A stretch of 55,064 nt of DNA, taken from NCBI GenBank assembly GCA_947600025.1, contig CANQFY010000003.1, forward strand, positions 1 through 55,064. The letters are read 5' to 3'. This DNA comes from an uncultured Oscillospiraceae bacterium. GTDB lineage: Bacteria > Bacillota > Clostridia > Oscillospirales > Oscillospiraceae. The first letter of the stretch is position 1, and every line of letters begins with the position of its first letter. Under the pieces are notes generated by a model. It was not told where the DNA came from. It made no database searches and saw only the letters and a list, made by a program, of their open reading frames with translations. Shown here piece after piece: positions 16,618-25,683 of the stretch. Both the position numbers and the translations under genes were made by a program.

Positions 16618-18630
16618 ATGAAGTATTATGGGACCGCATGGAAGCTGTTCCTTCGCTATGTACGGTTCTGGGCGATCACGATTTTGCTGTTTCTGGTGAC
16701 CAATCTTCTCTGCGCCAGAATGTTCCTCCTGGATTTTTGGCTGAATGACTATCTGAAAAATTGCGACGCCCTGGGATTTCTGGGACTGACGCTTTTCTCG
16801 TTTTTGGGCTATGAATATCTTCTCCTTCCGGAGACCGCCCACTGTCGGGAGACGATCACCGCCATTCCCGGAGGAACCTGGAAGCTCTTTCTGGCCCAGC
16901 TGGCGGTGTTGGTTCCGCTGGCTGGGTTGTGGAGCGGAAATATCCTTGTGTGGATGCTGATGGGCTTTCCAAAATTCTCCACCGACCTTTCCAGCGGACT
17001 GTCATTGTGCTGCGCCGGCGCTGTGCTGGATCTGTTCTTCCCCTCTCTGATCGGACTGCTCCTGGGCAGCATCCTGGCTCTGCGGGTCCGGCGAAGCACC
17101 GCCTACTGCCTGCTGATGATCTTTTCCCTGCTGGCCGGCCCGGTTTTGCCCCAGATCTTCAAGGACGGAAGCTTGGGCGGCTTTTCCGTGTATACCATTT
17201 TGGACTGGTTCTCCCTGGCGACCCCTTACAGCAGCTTTCTGGCGGATGGAATGTACCTGTTCCCGCTGGAGCTCTGCCGGTGGGTCCTTGCCGGGGCGTG
17301 GCTGATGGGACTGTGCGCCCTGGGAGCCTTCTGGCTGCCAAAAGCAAAGGCGACTCGGCGCCTTGCCCTGCTGTTTGCCCTGCTGGCGGCGGGGCTGGCG
17401 GTCCGCTTTCAGTTGCGGGGTGGGGACTGCGTGATCCGCAGGGACTACCGGATGGACGGCGCGGTGATGGGAGAGGTCCGCTACCGGGATTCCCAGGAAC
17501 AGCCGCCGGAGCAGGCGGCGGATTTCACAGTGAAGACCTATGATCTGGATCTAAGGATCAAAAGCAGCCTGGAGGCTGAAGCGACGCTCACCCTTTCCCA
17601 GCCGGATCTGAATGTCTACCGGTTCACCCTTTACCATGATCTGGCGCTGAAGAAGGTCACGGACGGTGGGGGCACCCCCCTGGAATACCAGCGGGAGGGG
17701 GATTATATCACCGTAAACGGATGCGGCGACGGAATGCTCATCTTCCATTACAGCGGAAGCGTGGGAAAATACTTTTGCAACGCCCAGGCGATCTGCCTGC
17801 CTGGGTATGTGCCCTATTACCCCATTCCGGGGCATATTTCGTTCTGGGACGCGGACGCACGGTGCGTCGCGGTACGGCATGACCAGATGACGGCGCTGTT
17901 TCGGGTCCGGGTGGATTCCCCGCTGACGGTATACAGTAACCTGCCTCAAACGGATGACGGCCTGTTTACCGGGGAGACTGGGGCGCTCACCCTGTACGCC
18001 GGGATCGTGGGGACTGAGCTGAAGGGAGAGAACAGGATCTACTACCCCATTTTGGATCCAGTGCGGGTGGAGAACCTAGCCGGTCTGGAGCCGGTATGGG
18101 CGGCGCTGGCCGCCCGGGTGGGAGAGACCCGGCCATTGGAGACGGCAGGAAAGCCGGTGTTTGTGCTTCCCTTTACCATCCAGAATTACGTCTCTCCTCA
18201 GGAGAATGCGGTGGTTTTGGAGGATCAGATCCTCCTGTTTCAGGTGGAGCCTGACCGGATATGCAGATCTTATCTTTTGAGTCTGCTCCCGGCCCAGGCC
18301 CAGAAAGAGCCGGTAAACAGCTTATATCTGGCGCTGGAAGGTTATTTATCGAATCCGGAGGGGCTTTTGGGACCATACAGTGATGAAAACCCACCTAAGA
18401 AGGAGGATTTTGAGATCCTCCTGACCTATGACCCCAGTTCAGCCGATGAAAACGAATTTTTCGCCTGGTCCCAAGCCTCCGATAACTTTAGATACGCCCT
18501 TGCCTACCAGGCGGAAAAGCTGGGGGAGCAAAAGGTGCTTCCCAAGGTCTACGCGTATCTGCAAGAGACGGAGTACAGCCAGGACCCGGTGGAATTTCTC
18601 TTTACTTTGGGGGAAAGAAGCGATGATTGA
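16618..18630 (+). CDS. ABC-2 type permease fused to M1-peptidase-like outer domain
   Basis: A 670-residue membrane protein. Residues 1-265 hold about six to seven helices arranged like an ABC-2 permease. The remaining part, from about 285, lies outside the membrane and resembles the N-terminal beta-sandwich of M1 aminopeptidases (YDLDLRIKSSLEAEATLTL, then LIFHYSGSVG and a WDADARC stretch). No HExxH zinc motif occurs anywhere, so peptidase activity is unlikely. ABC permease/M1 fusions are known in bacteria, but with unclear substrates. An ATG at 16600 exists, but the GGAAGGTG site at 16602-16609 supports ATG 16618. It overlaps the ATPase gene by eight bases, so the two are translationally coupled. 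Confidence 0.72.
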   Translation: MKYYGTAWKLFLRYVRFWAITILLFLVTNLLCARMFLLDFWLNDYLKNCDALGFLGLTLFSFLGYEYLLLPETAHCRETITAIPGGTWKLFLAQLAVLVPLAGLWSGNILVWMLMGFPKFSTDLSSGLSLCCAGAVLDLFFPSLIGLLLGSILALRVRRSTAYCLLMIFSLLAGPVLPQIFKDGSLGGFSVYTILDWFSLATPYSSFLADGMYLFPLELCRWVLAGAWLMGLCALGAFWLPKAKATRRLALLFALLAAGLAVRFQLRGGDCVIRRDYRMDGAVMGEVRYRDSQEQPPEQAADFTVKTYDLDLRIKSSLEAEATLTLSQPDLNVYRFTLYHDLALKKVTDGGGTPLEYQREGDYITVNGCGDGMLIFHYSGSVGKYFCNAQAICLPGYVPYYPIPGHISFWDADARCVAVRHDQMTALFRVRVDSPLTVYSNLPQTDDGLFTGETGALTLYAGIVGTELKGENRIYYPILDPVRVENLAGLEPVWAALAARVGETRPLETAGKPVFVLPFTIQNYVSPQENAVVLEDQILLFQVEPDRICRSYLLSLLPAQAQKEPVNSLYLALEGYLSNPEGLLGPYSDENPPKKEDFEILLTYDPSSADENEFFAWSQASDNFRYALAYQAEKLGEQKVLPKVYAYLQETEYSQDPVEFLFTLGERSDD

Positions 18631-19438
18631 AGTAACGGCGCTGACAAAGCGATACGGCAAGAAAACGGCCCTGTCCGGCGCGGGCCTATCCCTGGGAAAG
18701 GGGATCTACGGCCTTCTGGGACCCAACGGCGCGGGAAAAACCACCCTGCTTCGCTGCCTGGTGGGCGTATTGCGGCCCACCGGCGGGACGATTACGATCC
18801 AAGGGGAAACCGGTTATCTTCCCCAGAAATTCGGTGTGATGGGAAGCCTGACCGCCTATGAGGCGCTGGACCTTTTCGCGGAACTGAAGGGCCTTCCCCG
18901 GGAAGCACGGCGTGAAGAGATTCTGGACAGCCTTGCCCGGGTGGGCCTGGAGGACGCGGAAAAGCGGCGGGTAAAAGCCCTGTCCGGCGGCATGGTTCGG
19001 CGCCTGGGCGTCGCGCAGGCCATTTTGGGAGATCCGGAAAACCTGATTCTGGACGAACCCACCGCCGGATTGGACCCGGAGGAGCGGCTGCGGTTTAAGA
19101 ACCTGTTCGCCCAATTCCGGGGCCGGCGGACGGTGCTGATCTCCACGCACATTGTGGAGGATGTGGAGTCGCTCTGCGACCACATCATCCTCATGAACGG
19201 CGGAAGGATCCTGACGGTGGCTACCGCCGACGAATTGCGGTCCGCCGCTCAGGGGAAGGTGTATTCCGTGCCCGTTTCGGAGCGGGACAATCTTCAGAAG
19301 CCCTTCTTCCTTCTTCGGGACGAGCTGGTGGAAGGGCAGGAGCGCCTGCGGGTGCTGTCCGACGTGGAGCAGCCGGGGCAGCGGATCCCCGCCACCGTCG
19401 AGGACGGATATATGCGCTATCTCAAGGGGGCCGTGTAA
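18623..19438 (+). CDS. ABC transporter ATP-binding protein (ABC-2/exporter type)
   Basis: A cytoplasmic ATPase of 271 residues that should power the adjacent permeases. Visible motifs are Walker A GPNGAGKT, Q-loop YLPQKFGVMGSLTAYE, signature ALSGGMVRRLGVAQAIL, Walker B LILDEPTAGLDP and the switch His in STHIVEDVE. The C-terminal 60 residues are a short accessory tail. The frame is open upstream to 18428, but the start at 18623 overlaps the permease end by eight bases. It ends one base into the next permease gene. The pattern is that of exporters of peptides, antibiotics or membrane components, not of sugar import. Confidence 0.93.
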   Translation: MIEVTALTKRYGKKTALSGAGLSLGKGIYGLLGPNGAGKTTLLRCLVGVLRPTGGTITIQGETGYLPQKFGVMGSLTAYEALDLFAELKGLPREARREEILDSLARVGLEDAEKRRVKALSGGMVRRLGVAQAILGDPENLILDEPTAGLDPEERLRFKNLFAQFRGRRTVLISTHIVEDVESLCDHIILMNGGRILTVATADELRSAAQGKVYSVPVSERDNLQKPFFLLRDELVEGQERLRVLSDVEQPGQRIPATVEDGYMRYLKGAV

Positions 19439-20082
19439 TGGGGCGGCGGCTGCGGATGCTGTGGCGGGTCCTGAAAAGGACGCCCGGCTGCCTGTATACG
19501 CCGCCGGCGGTAATTCTGCTGGCGATCCCTGCCTTTACAGCCATGACGGCGATGACGGAGAATCTAAGCGAGGCTTACAGCGTTCTGATCCGGTGCAGTC
19601 AGACATTCCTGCCCCTTTGCGGCCTCCTCTGGCCTGGCGGGTATCTGCTTGCCTGGGTGGAGGGAGACGGAAGGGAAGCCCTCTGGGCCTGCTCCAAAGG
19701 CCATAAGAGCCTAATAGGAGAGATGGCGCTGCTCTATGGGGGATACTGCCTGCTGATGGCCCTGGGCACGGCAGCGGCCCTGCCCTTTTTCCCCGGCGTG
19801 CTCCTGGAATTGCCCCGGGCGGCGCTGGAATGCTGCTTCGGCATGGGCACGCTGTATCTGCTGTGCGTCCTGTTTCGGAATGTGCTTTTGGGAACGATTC
19901 CGGTGGCAATGTATTTTCTGTTCTGCGGTGCCTTTTCCGGGGACCCGGAATTGGCGTCCTGGTGCCTTCTGGCCCCAAATCAACCGCCGGAGGCCGCCAA
20001 CTGGCCCGTTCTCACGCTGTGCGCCCTCTTAGGGCTCTTGGCTTCCATCGCCGCTGCCCTCTTGCAGCGCAAGAAGAACTGA
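19438..20082 (+). CDS. Second membrane subunit of the ABC-2 type exporter
   Basis: A 214-residue hydrophobic protein with six likely helices, starting at the ATG that shares one base with the ATPase stop. No family motif is clear. Size, topology and position match the second permease of ABC-2 type exporters; it pairs with the 670-residue fusion. The ending (LLQRKKN) is positively charged and cytoplasmic. No terminator is seen directly after the stop; the following 110 bases contain nothing recognisable before the second repeat copy. Confidence 0.72.
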   Translation: MGRRLRMLWRVLKRTPGCLYTPPAVILLAIPAFTAMTAMTENLSEAYSVLIRCSQTFLPLCGLLWPGGYLLAWVEGDGREALWACSKGHKSLIGEMALLYGGYCLLMALGTAAALPFFPGVLLELPRAALECCFGMGTLYLLCVLFRNVLLGTIPVAMYFLFCGAFSGDPELASWCLLAPNQPPEAANWPVLTLCALLGLLASIAAALLQRKKN

Positions 20083-20197
20083 CGGCATCTTAAACACAAG
20101 TATTGTCCGGAACATAGGTCTTGGTGATTTCCGCAACCCTGGTCATTCCCCTATCCCCCTTCCGGCATCCAAGATTCCCGCTGACGGATCGGGCGAA

Positions 20198-20265
20198 TTT
20201 GACCAGTTTTCTGCGAACCGAAGAGTCTTGAAAGAAACGTGATTGTAGAGATGAAAAGAGAGCGG
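20198..20265 (+). repeat. 68-bp direct repeat, copy 2 (gene-tail remnant)
   Basis: Matches 16461-16528 at 58 of 68 positions. In the frame equivalent to copy 1 it would read LTSFLRTEES and then stop, like the C-terminus of the 436-residue protein, but no gene body precedes it. It therefore looks like the remnant of a duplicated or deleted paralogue. Its 3' end contains the start of a 33-codon frame. Confidence 0.7.
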
Positions 20266-20352
20266 CTGATTTGCTATATTCTAATCCTGCTCCTGTGCGC
20301 CATGCTGATCCTGGCCATGTGGGCCAGCGGGGGAATCAGCTATCTGCGCTAG
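20251..20352 (+). CDS. Possible small membrane peptide (33 residues)
   Basis: A short frame beginning MKRERLICYILILLLC and continuing as a single hydrophobic helix (about 6-24) before GGISYLR. A positively charged start plus one helix is the usual look of small membrane proteins. Against it, the ribosome site is poor: GTAGAG directly abuts the ATG. The equivalent frame in the other repeat copy stops after six codons. It may be genuine, or the decayed 5' end of a longer gene. Confidence 0.35.
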   Translation: MKRERLICYILILLLCAMLILAMWASGGISYLR

Positions 20353-20357
20353 GATGG

Positions 20358-20384
20358 GTGGGAGCGGTCAATGGCCGCTCCCAC
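20358..20384. terminator. Hairpin after the small frame
   Basis: A 10-bp perfect stem, GTGGGAGCGG with CCGCTCCCAC, starts six bases after the small frame's stop. It is followed by A-rich rather than T-rich sequence, so on the + strand it is a weak terminator at best. Confidence 0.4.
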
Positions 20385-20434
20385 GGAAAGAAAAAATCAT
20401 AAACAAACGGTTACAAAAATGAGGAGGTATTACC

Positions 20435-21997
20435 ATGAACGTGAAAAAAATATTTGCCCTGGTGCTGGCGGTTATGCTGCTGCTCTCCGCCTGCGGGCCC
20501 AGCGGCAACGCCACGACCACCACCGGCGCTCAGGATTCGACCACGGGCGCTGCCTCCGCCACGGATGCGCCCACGGAACCGCCCACGGAGGCTCCCACGG
20601 AGGGGGAGGCGGCTGACTGGTACGTTCAGACGCCCGCGGCCCCCCTCTCCTACGCCGACCTGACTACCAAGGATCTGCCCTTCTCCGGGGCTCAGTGGCT
20701 GATCTCCGGGGAGGCGGGCGCTACGATCTATGAAATCGCCGTCGAGGGCGGCGTGCTGCAGGTGCGGGACGCCCGGGGCTTCGGGGACCCGGTCCACACC
20801 GTTGCCCTGCCGGAGGAGCTGGCGACCGCCGTTGCTCTGGGCGGGGACGGCCAAGTGGGCTATGTGGCCACCGGCGCGCAGATCGCCGCCGTGGACCTAA
20901 AGACTGGGGAAGTGAAGACCCTGGTGGAGGCGGACCGGCTGCTGGACGCGGCCATGGTCAGCTATGACGTGATCTACTACGCGGCGGAAGCCGAGGGGAA
21001 AGCGACCATCTTCCGGCTTTACTTTCCCGAGGGGAAGGTGGATCTCATTTACGGGGGCATCCCCGTGTACCCGGCCAGCGAGTTCCGGCTGATCCCCCCG
21101 GAGACAACCCTGGGCAAGGTGGGCTGGACCATGATGAATCCGGAAATGATGGCCCTTCTCACCCAGGAATTTGCCAACCCGGACAGCGTTTATAAGAACA
21201 CCAGCCCCAAATTCGACTTTACCGAAATATGGGGCCAGCCGGGGCAGATCGATACCTATCAGCCGACCAATTACCTGGCGCGGAGTATCTGCCAGGCCAT
21301 GCAGGACCAGTCCGGCCTTCTGGCGCTGGTGCGGTGCTGGTACGACCCGGTTAAGGATGAATACACCCAGGAGCTGGGAGCCATTGACGACTGCTTCACC
21401 GGCACCGGCCTGTGGCACGACCACTACGACCCCGAGGCGGAGGCCCCCGCCGTGCCTGTGGTAAACTTTGGGGACTGGGCGGACATGGGGGTAGACCCCC
21501 TGCCCCAGACCCGGGAAGAGCTGCTGGCGGAGACGGGGGACCAGGACGCCTACACCGGCCTTCTCTACGCCGCCCCCTATGAGCGGCCCACCCTCTATGC
21601 CGGGAACCCGGGGGAGCCTTTGAAGCAGGTGCTGGCTGAGCCGGTGACCCAGTGGGAAAGCTCCCGGTACTACCTTTACGCCATCACGGAAGACGGCGCG
21701 CTGGTGCAGGTGAGCCCGGACGGCAGCGTTCGCAACACCCTCTATCGGGCCCGGTACGGCGCGCTTCGGGATGTGGACTACCAGGGCGGCATGGTGTTCC
21801 TGCTGGACGGGGACGATCTGGTGCAGCTGGACCTGACCACCATGCGGCAGCGGACCCTTCTGGAGGCCGAGGCTATGGTTGACTGCCAGTACCTGGCTGA
21901 AAATCAGGTCTATATCTGCCAGTCCAAGGGCCTGCACCAGATGCAGTACATCCTGGACCTGGAGACCCAGACCCTGGAGGAGACCGTCTTCAACTAA
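20435..21997 (+). CDS. Surface lipoprotein of unknown function, propeller-like
   Basis: A 520-residue lipoprotein. The signal peptide ends at Cys20 (lipobox LSAC), followed by a Thr/Ala/Pro-rich linker to about residue 60 with repeats of the PTEPPTEAPTE kind. The outer domain has many short strands and phrases such as AVDLKTGEVKTLVEADRL, YLYAITEDGALVQVSPDGSVRNTLY and VFLLDGDDLVQLDLTTMRQRTLL, which read like blades of a beta-propeller. No enzyme motif is visible. GAGGAGG precedes the start. It may be functionally related to the other propeller-like proteins at 15184-16494 and 22393-25620, but sequence similarity between them could not be measured here. Confidence 0.68.
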   Translation: MNVKKIFALVLAVMLLLSACGPSGNATTTTGAQDSTTGAASATDAPTEPPTEAPTEGEAADWYVQTPAAPLSYADLTTKDLPFSGAQWLISGEAGATIYEIAVEGGVLQVRDARGFGDPVHTVALPEELATAVALGGDGQVGYVATGAQIAAVDLKTGEVKTLVEADRLLDAAMVSYDVIYYAAEAEGKATIFRLYFPEGKVDLIYGGIPVYPASEFRLIPPETTLGKVGWTMMNPEMMALLTQEFANPDSVYKNTSPKFDFTEIWGQPGQIDTYQPTNYLARSICQAMQDQSGLLALVRCWYDPVKDEYTQELGAIDDCFTGTGLWHDHYDPEAEAPAVPVVNFGDWADMGVDPLPQTREELLAETGDQDAYTGLLYAAPYERPTLYAGNPGEPLKQVLAEPVTQWESSRYYLYAITEDGALVQVSPDGSVRNTLYRARYGALRDVDYQGGMVFLLDGDDLVQLDLTTMRQRTLLEAEAMVDCQYLAENQVYICQSKGLHQMQYILDLETQTLEETVFN

Positions 21998-22148
21998 AGC
22001 ATTGGCTCGGGGAACTCCCCGCGTCACCCACAAATCCCAAGGCCAGGGACCTGCACGGTCCCTGACCTGGAATCGCATGGGGCGTAAAGAGCATCCTTCG
22101 GGTTCTTGAAGTGATGATCGATGAATCCAGCAAGAAATGATATACTCC

Positions 22149-22187
22149 GCCCGGGGACCGCACAAACGGTTCCCGGGCGATTTTGTA
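22149..22187 (+). terminator. Rho-independent terminator before the TIR gene
   Basis: A 12-bp stem with one G-T pair (22149-22160 with 22167-22178) and a T-rich tail, 150 bases after the lipoprotein stop. Another stem, CAGGGACC with GGTCCCTG around 22043-22063, lies between. Confidence 0.75.
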
Positions 22188-22221
22188 TTTTGGGCCGGCG
22201 AAAGACGCGGGGCGGGGATGA

Positions 22222-22250
22222 TTGACACCGGATGGCGGGAATGGTATAAT
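22222..22250 (+). promoter_or_regulatory. Consensus sigma-A promoter of the TIR gene
   Basis: TTGACA (22222-22227), exactly 17 bases, then TATAAT (22245-22250), with a TGG extended -10. This is a full consensus match and implies a transcribed leader of about 135 bases before the start codon at 22393. That leader contains GC-rich inverted segments around 22338-22377. Confidence 0.8.
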
Positions 22251-22392
22251 TATAATAATCATTATGCTTTTTCCGTCTTTTTTTGGCCCCTTTTCGGACA
22301 AAAAAGCGGACCATTTAGGATGCGGGGGTGCGGTTCGCGCGGCGGCAGGCCCCCTGGGGTGTTTTGTGCCGCGCAGGCTTGCGGAGGGAAAA

Positions 22393-25300
22393 ATGGACCT
22401 GCATTACAACGCTTTTATCTCCTACCGGCACGCGCCGCTGGATATTCGGATCGCCTCCGAGATCCAGCGGAGCCTGGAGCGCTACCCCGTCCCTAAGGAG
22501 ATTCAGAAAAAGACCGGCAAAAAGAGGATCGAACGGGTCTTCCGGGACAAGGAGGAGCTGCCCATCACCAGCGACCTGAACGACGATATCGGGGAGGCGC
22601 TGCGCTGCTCGGACTTTTTGATCGTCATCTGCTCCACCAATACCGCCTCCTCCGTGTGGGTCCGCCGGGAGATCGAGACGTTCCTGCAAAATCACGACCG
22701 CCGGCACGTCCTCACCGTGCTGGCGGACGGGGAGCCCCAGAACGTGATTCCGGACCTGCTCCGGTACGAGGACGTGGCGGTGCTGGATGGCGACGGCACG
22801 GTGCGCACCCTGCGCCGGGAGATCGAACCCCTTTCCTGCGACTATCGTCTCCGGCGGGCCCAGGCTCGGCGGGAGGAGCTGCCCCGGCTGGCCGCGGCGC
22901 TGCTGGGCTGCGCCTACGACGAGCTGCGGCAGCGGCAGCGCCGCCGCCGGGTCCGGCGGATGATCGCGGGCTTCTCCGCCGCCCTGGCACTGGTATCCGC
23001 CGTGGCGGCCTACGCCATCAACCGGGCCTATGTGATCGCCCGGCAGGCGGAGCAAATCGAGGAGGAATACCGCAGCACCTTGATCACCCAGTCCCGCTAT
23101 CTGGCGGAAAAATCCGGCGAGCTGCTGGCCCAGGGGGACCGGATCGGCGCGCTGCAGGTGGCCCTGGCCGCCCTGCCGGAGGGAATAGCGGATGATTCCA
23201 GGCCCCTGGTGACCGAGGCGCTGTACGCCCTCAACAACGCAGTCTATCCATACCACGTCGCCCAGCCGGATGAATTTCTGGCAAAATGGATGCTCCAGAC
23301 CGACGGGGACGGGAGCGTTCTGGACCACCGGGGGGATTGGCAGCAGGTCAGCCCCCAGGGGACCAGGTGGATGATTTCGGACACCAGCGGCCAGCTGTAT
23401 ATCTTCGATATGGAGACGGCGAAACGGATCGCGGTCCTCTCCCCCCAGGTAGTCCTTCCGGGCACCGCCCAGACCGGATTCCTCAGCGCCGATTTTATCA
23501 GCGAGGACCGGGTCGTGGTCTATATGGAAAGCTGCGCGGTGTGCTGGGATCTGGCATCAAGCAGCCGGGTCTGGCTGACCCGGCTGGATCAAAACGATCT
23601 GATGGGCGACTCCAGCGGCGCCTCCCAAAGCGCGGTGGCGCCGGATGGGCAGAGCCTGGTCTTCGTCCACACCGGCAGAGGCCAGTGTACCTTCTACCGG
23701 CTCTCCGCCGGCACCGGCGAGATCACCGCCGTCCTGACCGGCGAGACCCCCACCCGGGAGGCCTTCTACTGCCGCATGGCCCTGTCCCCCAGCGGGGACC
23801 GGGTGGCCCTGGGCTTCGCGGAATACGGGTTCCGCACCGGCGAGGAGGAGGACGAGCCCGCCTTGCTGATGCTGGCGGATTTTTCCGGTGGCTGCTGCTC
23901 AGTGGCGGTGGAGTATACCGACGTGGCGGCGCTGACCTTCCTATCTGACGACCAGCTCTGTGTGTTCACGGTAGACACCAGCGTGGCAGGCTACACCCAC
24001 ACCGATTTTGACTACGCCATCGCCTGCTATGATTTTCAAGAAGGCAGTCCGGTCTGGTCCACCTCCGGCCGGGCCGTCATCGACCGCCCCGTGGGGGACG
24101 AGGCCACGCCCACCTGCTCGGTACAGCTGTGGCAGCGGGAATTCGCGGACGGCAGCGCCGAGGAGCTGCTGGTAGCCCAGTTCGCCGGGCGGCTGCTCCT
24201 GCTCCTGCCCAGCGACGGCACCGTTCTGCGGACGGCGGACTTTGCCGCCGACATTCTCAGTGTTGATCCGTACAGTGCCGGGCAGCTGTATCTGGCCCTG
24301 CGCGACGGCCGGCTGATGGTCTATCTGCCGGTGACGGAGGTCATCGGGGAGATGGGCAGCGTCACGGGGGTCCCGCGGAGCGCCTCCTATGACCGGGAGA
24401 TGGGGGCGTTCCTGCTGGCCATGGAGGACTCCCAGCGCACGGTAGTCCTGAGCAGCCAGCTGGAGGACCCCGGCATCGGGACAGTGGAGCTGAACAGTAT
24501 CAGCAGCGTTGAATATGCCGTAGGCGACGGCCGGGAATACCGGATCGTGCTGGAGGACCTGCCCATCCCGGAGGGAGCGCCGGAGGGCACAATCAGAGAA
24601 CAGCGGCTGCTGTTCTACCGGCCCCTGGAGCAGACGCCGGTGGCCGTCACCGACGCCCGCGGGCAGGTACTGGATCTGCTGGTGGTCCCCTCGGAGGACG
24701 GTGGGGAGATCTGCTACTACCTTTTGAAGGAGGGGGAGACGTTCCTCCTGCGGGGATGGAGCCTGGAGCGGGACCAGATGGTGCTGGAAGCGGTGCTTCC
24801 CGAGAATGGAACGCTGCCGGGGACTGTGGGAAACAAAATTCTGTACTTGACGCCATCTACCTTAGAGCTACTGGGTCCTGACGGAAAATCGGAGCGGTCC
24901 CTCTCCCTGGAAGACGATGCGACCGCCCAGGCCATCAGCCCGGACGGGAAGTATCTGGCCCTCATCACCGGCGGGGCGCTGAAGCTATTGGATCTGGAAC
25001 GGTGGGCCTGGGTCCCGCTTGAAGGGGATTGGACCGCCTCCGACGACTACAGCTACACCGGGTCGCTGGCCTTCTCTCCCGACAGTGGGAAATTGGCCGT
25101 CTGGACCGACGAAGGGATCACGATTTTAGACCTTGCCGCCCGGGCCCCGGCCCAGACGGTGGAGATCGCTTGCCGGTCCTGCGGGTACAGCTTGTTCCTC
25201 AACGACCGCATTTTGCTGGTGTACGGCGACGCGGGGCATCTGACCACCTGGGATCTGGAAAGCCGGGCCGTGGTGATGGAGGACCCCAACGATGATCTCT

Positions 25301-25620
25301 CCAGCGGCTATGGTCTGGCGCTGGGCGACGGCTGCTTCCTGGTGGGCGCCCGGTACCCTCGGGTATATGATTTCACCGCGGACGGGCGAATCGCCCGGCG
25401 GCTGGCGGTGGATTACGCCCGCGTCAGCCCCTCCGGCTCGGAAATTCTCTGCTTCTACAACAGCTACGGGTCTGGGAGCGTCACCCAGCTCATCGCGGAT
25501 ACCGCCTTCCGGATCTACCCCATGTACACCCTGGACGAGCTGGTGGCGAAGGGGCAGGCGCTGCTGGACGGGCGGACCCTCACGGAGGCGGAGCGGATCG
25601 CCTACTTTATCGACGGCTGA
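22393..25620 (+). CDS. TIR domain, transmembrane helix and beta-propeller protein
   Basis: A 1075-residue protein. Residues 1-130 form a TIR domain: YNAFISYRHAPLD at 5-17, RDKEELPITSDL at 51-62, FLIVICSTNTASSVWVRREIETF at 75-97. Trp89 and Glu93 fit the WxxxE position of NAD-cleaving TIRs. An Arg-rich stretch (180-188) precedes one helix (about 190-210), which is followed by a helical RSTLITQSRYLAEKSGELLAQGDRIGALQVALAALP segment and about 800 residues of WD40-like strands. The frame is open upstream to 22222, but that overlaps the promoter; ATG 22393 has GGAGGG before it. Charge suggests the TIR is cytoplasmic. Function could be defence, NAD-based signalling or protein scaffolding. Confidence 0.85.
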   Translation: MDLHYNAFISYRHAPLDIRIASEIQRSLERYPVPKEIQKKTGKKRIERVFRDKEELPITSDLNDDIGEALRCSDFLIVICSTNTASSVWVRREIETFLQNHDRRHVLTVLADGEPQNVIPDLLRYEDVAVLDGDGTVRTLRREIEPLSCDYRLRRAQARREELPRLAAALLGCAYDELRQRQRRRRVRRMIAGFSAALALVSAVAAYAINRAYVIARQAEQIEEEYRSTLITQSRYLAEKSGELLAQGDRIGALQVALAALPEGIADDSRPLVTEALYALNNAVYPYHVAQPDEFLAKWMLQTDGDGSVLDHRGDWQQVSPQGTRWMISDTSGQLYIFDMETAKRIAVLSPQVVLPGTAQTGFLSADFISEDRVVVYMESCAVCWDLASSSRVWLTRLDQNDLMGDSSGASQSAVAPDGQSLVFVHTGRGQCTFYRLSAGTGEITAVLTGETPTREAFYCRMALSPSGDRVALGFAEYGFRTGEEEDEPALLMLADFSGGCCSVAVEYTDVAALTFLSDDQLCVFTVDTSVAGYTHTDFDYAIACYDFQEGSPVWSTSGRAVIDRPVGDEATPTCSVQLWQREFADGSAEELLVAQFAGRLLLLLPSDGTVLRTADFAADILSVDPYSAGQLYLALRDGRLMVYLPVTEVIGEMGSVTGVPRSASYDREMGAFLLAMEDSQRTVVLSSQLEDPGIGTVELNSISSVEYAVGDGREYRIVLEDLPIPEGAPEGTIREQRLLFYRPLEQTPVAVTDARGQVLDLLVVPSEDGGEICYYLLKEGETFLLRGWSLERDQMVLEAVLPENGTLPGTVGNKILYLTPSTLELLGPDGKSERSLSLEDDATAQAISPDGKYLALITGGALKLLDLERWAWVPLEGDWTASDDYSYTGSLAFSPDSGKLAVWTDEGITILDLAARAPAQTVEIACRSCGYSLFLNDRILLVYGDAGHLTTWDLESRAVVMEDPNDDLSSGYGLALGDGCFLVGARYPRVYDFTADGRIARRLAVDYARVSPSGSEILCFYNSYGSGSVTQLIADTAFRIYPMYTLDELVAKGQALLDGRTLTEAERIAYFIDG

Positions 25621-25642
25621 CGCCGCCGGGACACGAAAAATT

Positions 25643-25669
25643 GCCGTCTGCCGGGGTCCGGCAGACGGC
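25643..25669. terminator. Bidirectional terminator between convergent genes
   Basis: A perfect 12-bp stem (25643-25654 with 25658-25669) with a three-base loop. A-rich sequence lies on the left and T-rich on the right, so it can serve both the TIR gene and the leftward RyR-type gene. Confidence 0.85.
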
Positions 25670-25683
25670 CACTGTTTATTCCG

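Noticed and set aside
16618-18630. Active aminopeptidase function for the large ABC-2 type permease
   Set aside because: No HExxH zinc-binding motif was found in the translated protein.
22222-22392. Upstream extension of the TIR protein by 57 codons
   Set aside because: The extension would start inside the -35 box of a consensus promoter, while ATG 22393 has a good ribosome site and begins the TIR domain directly.
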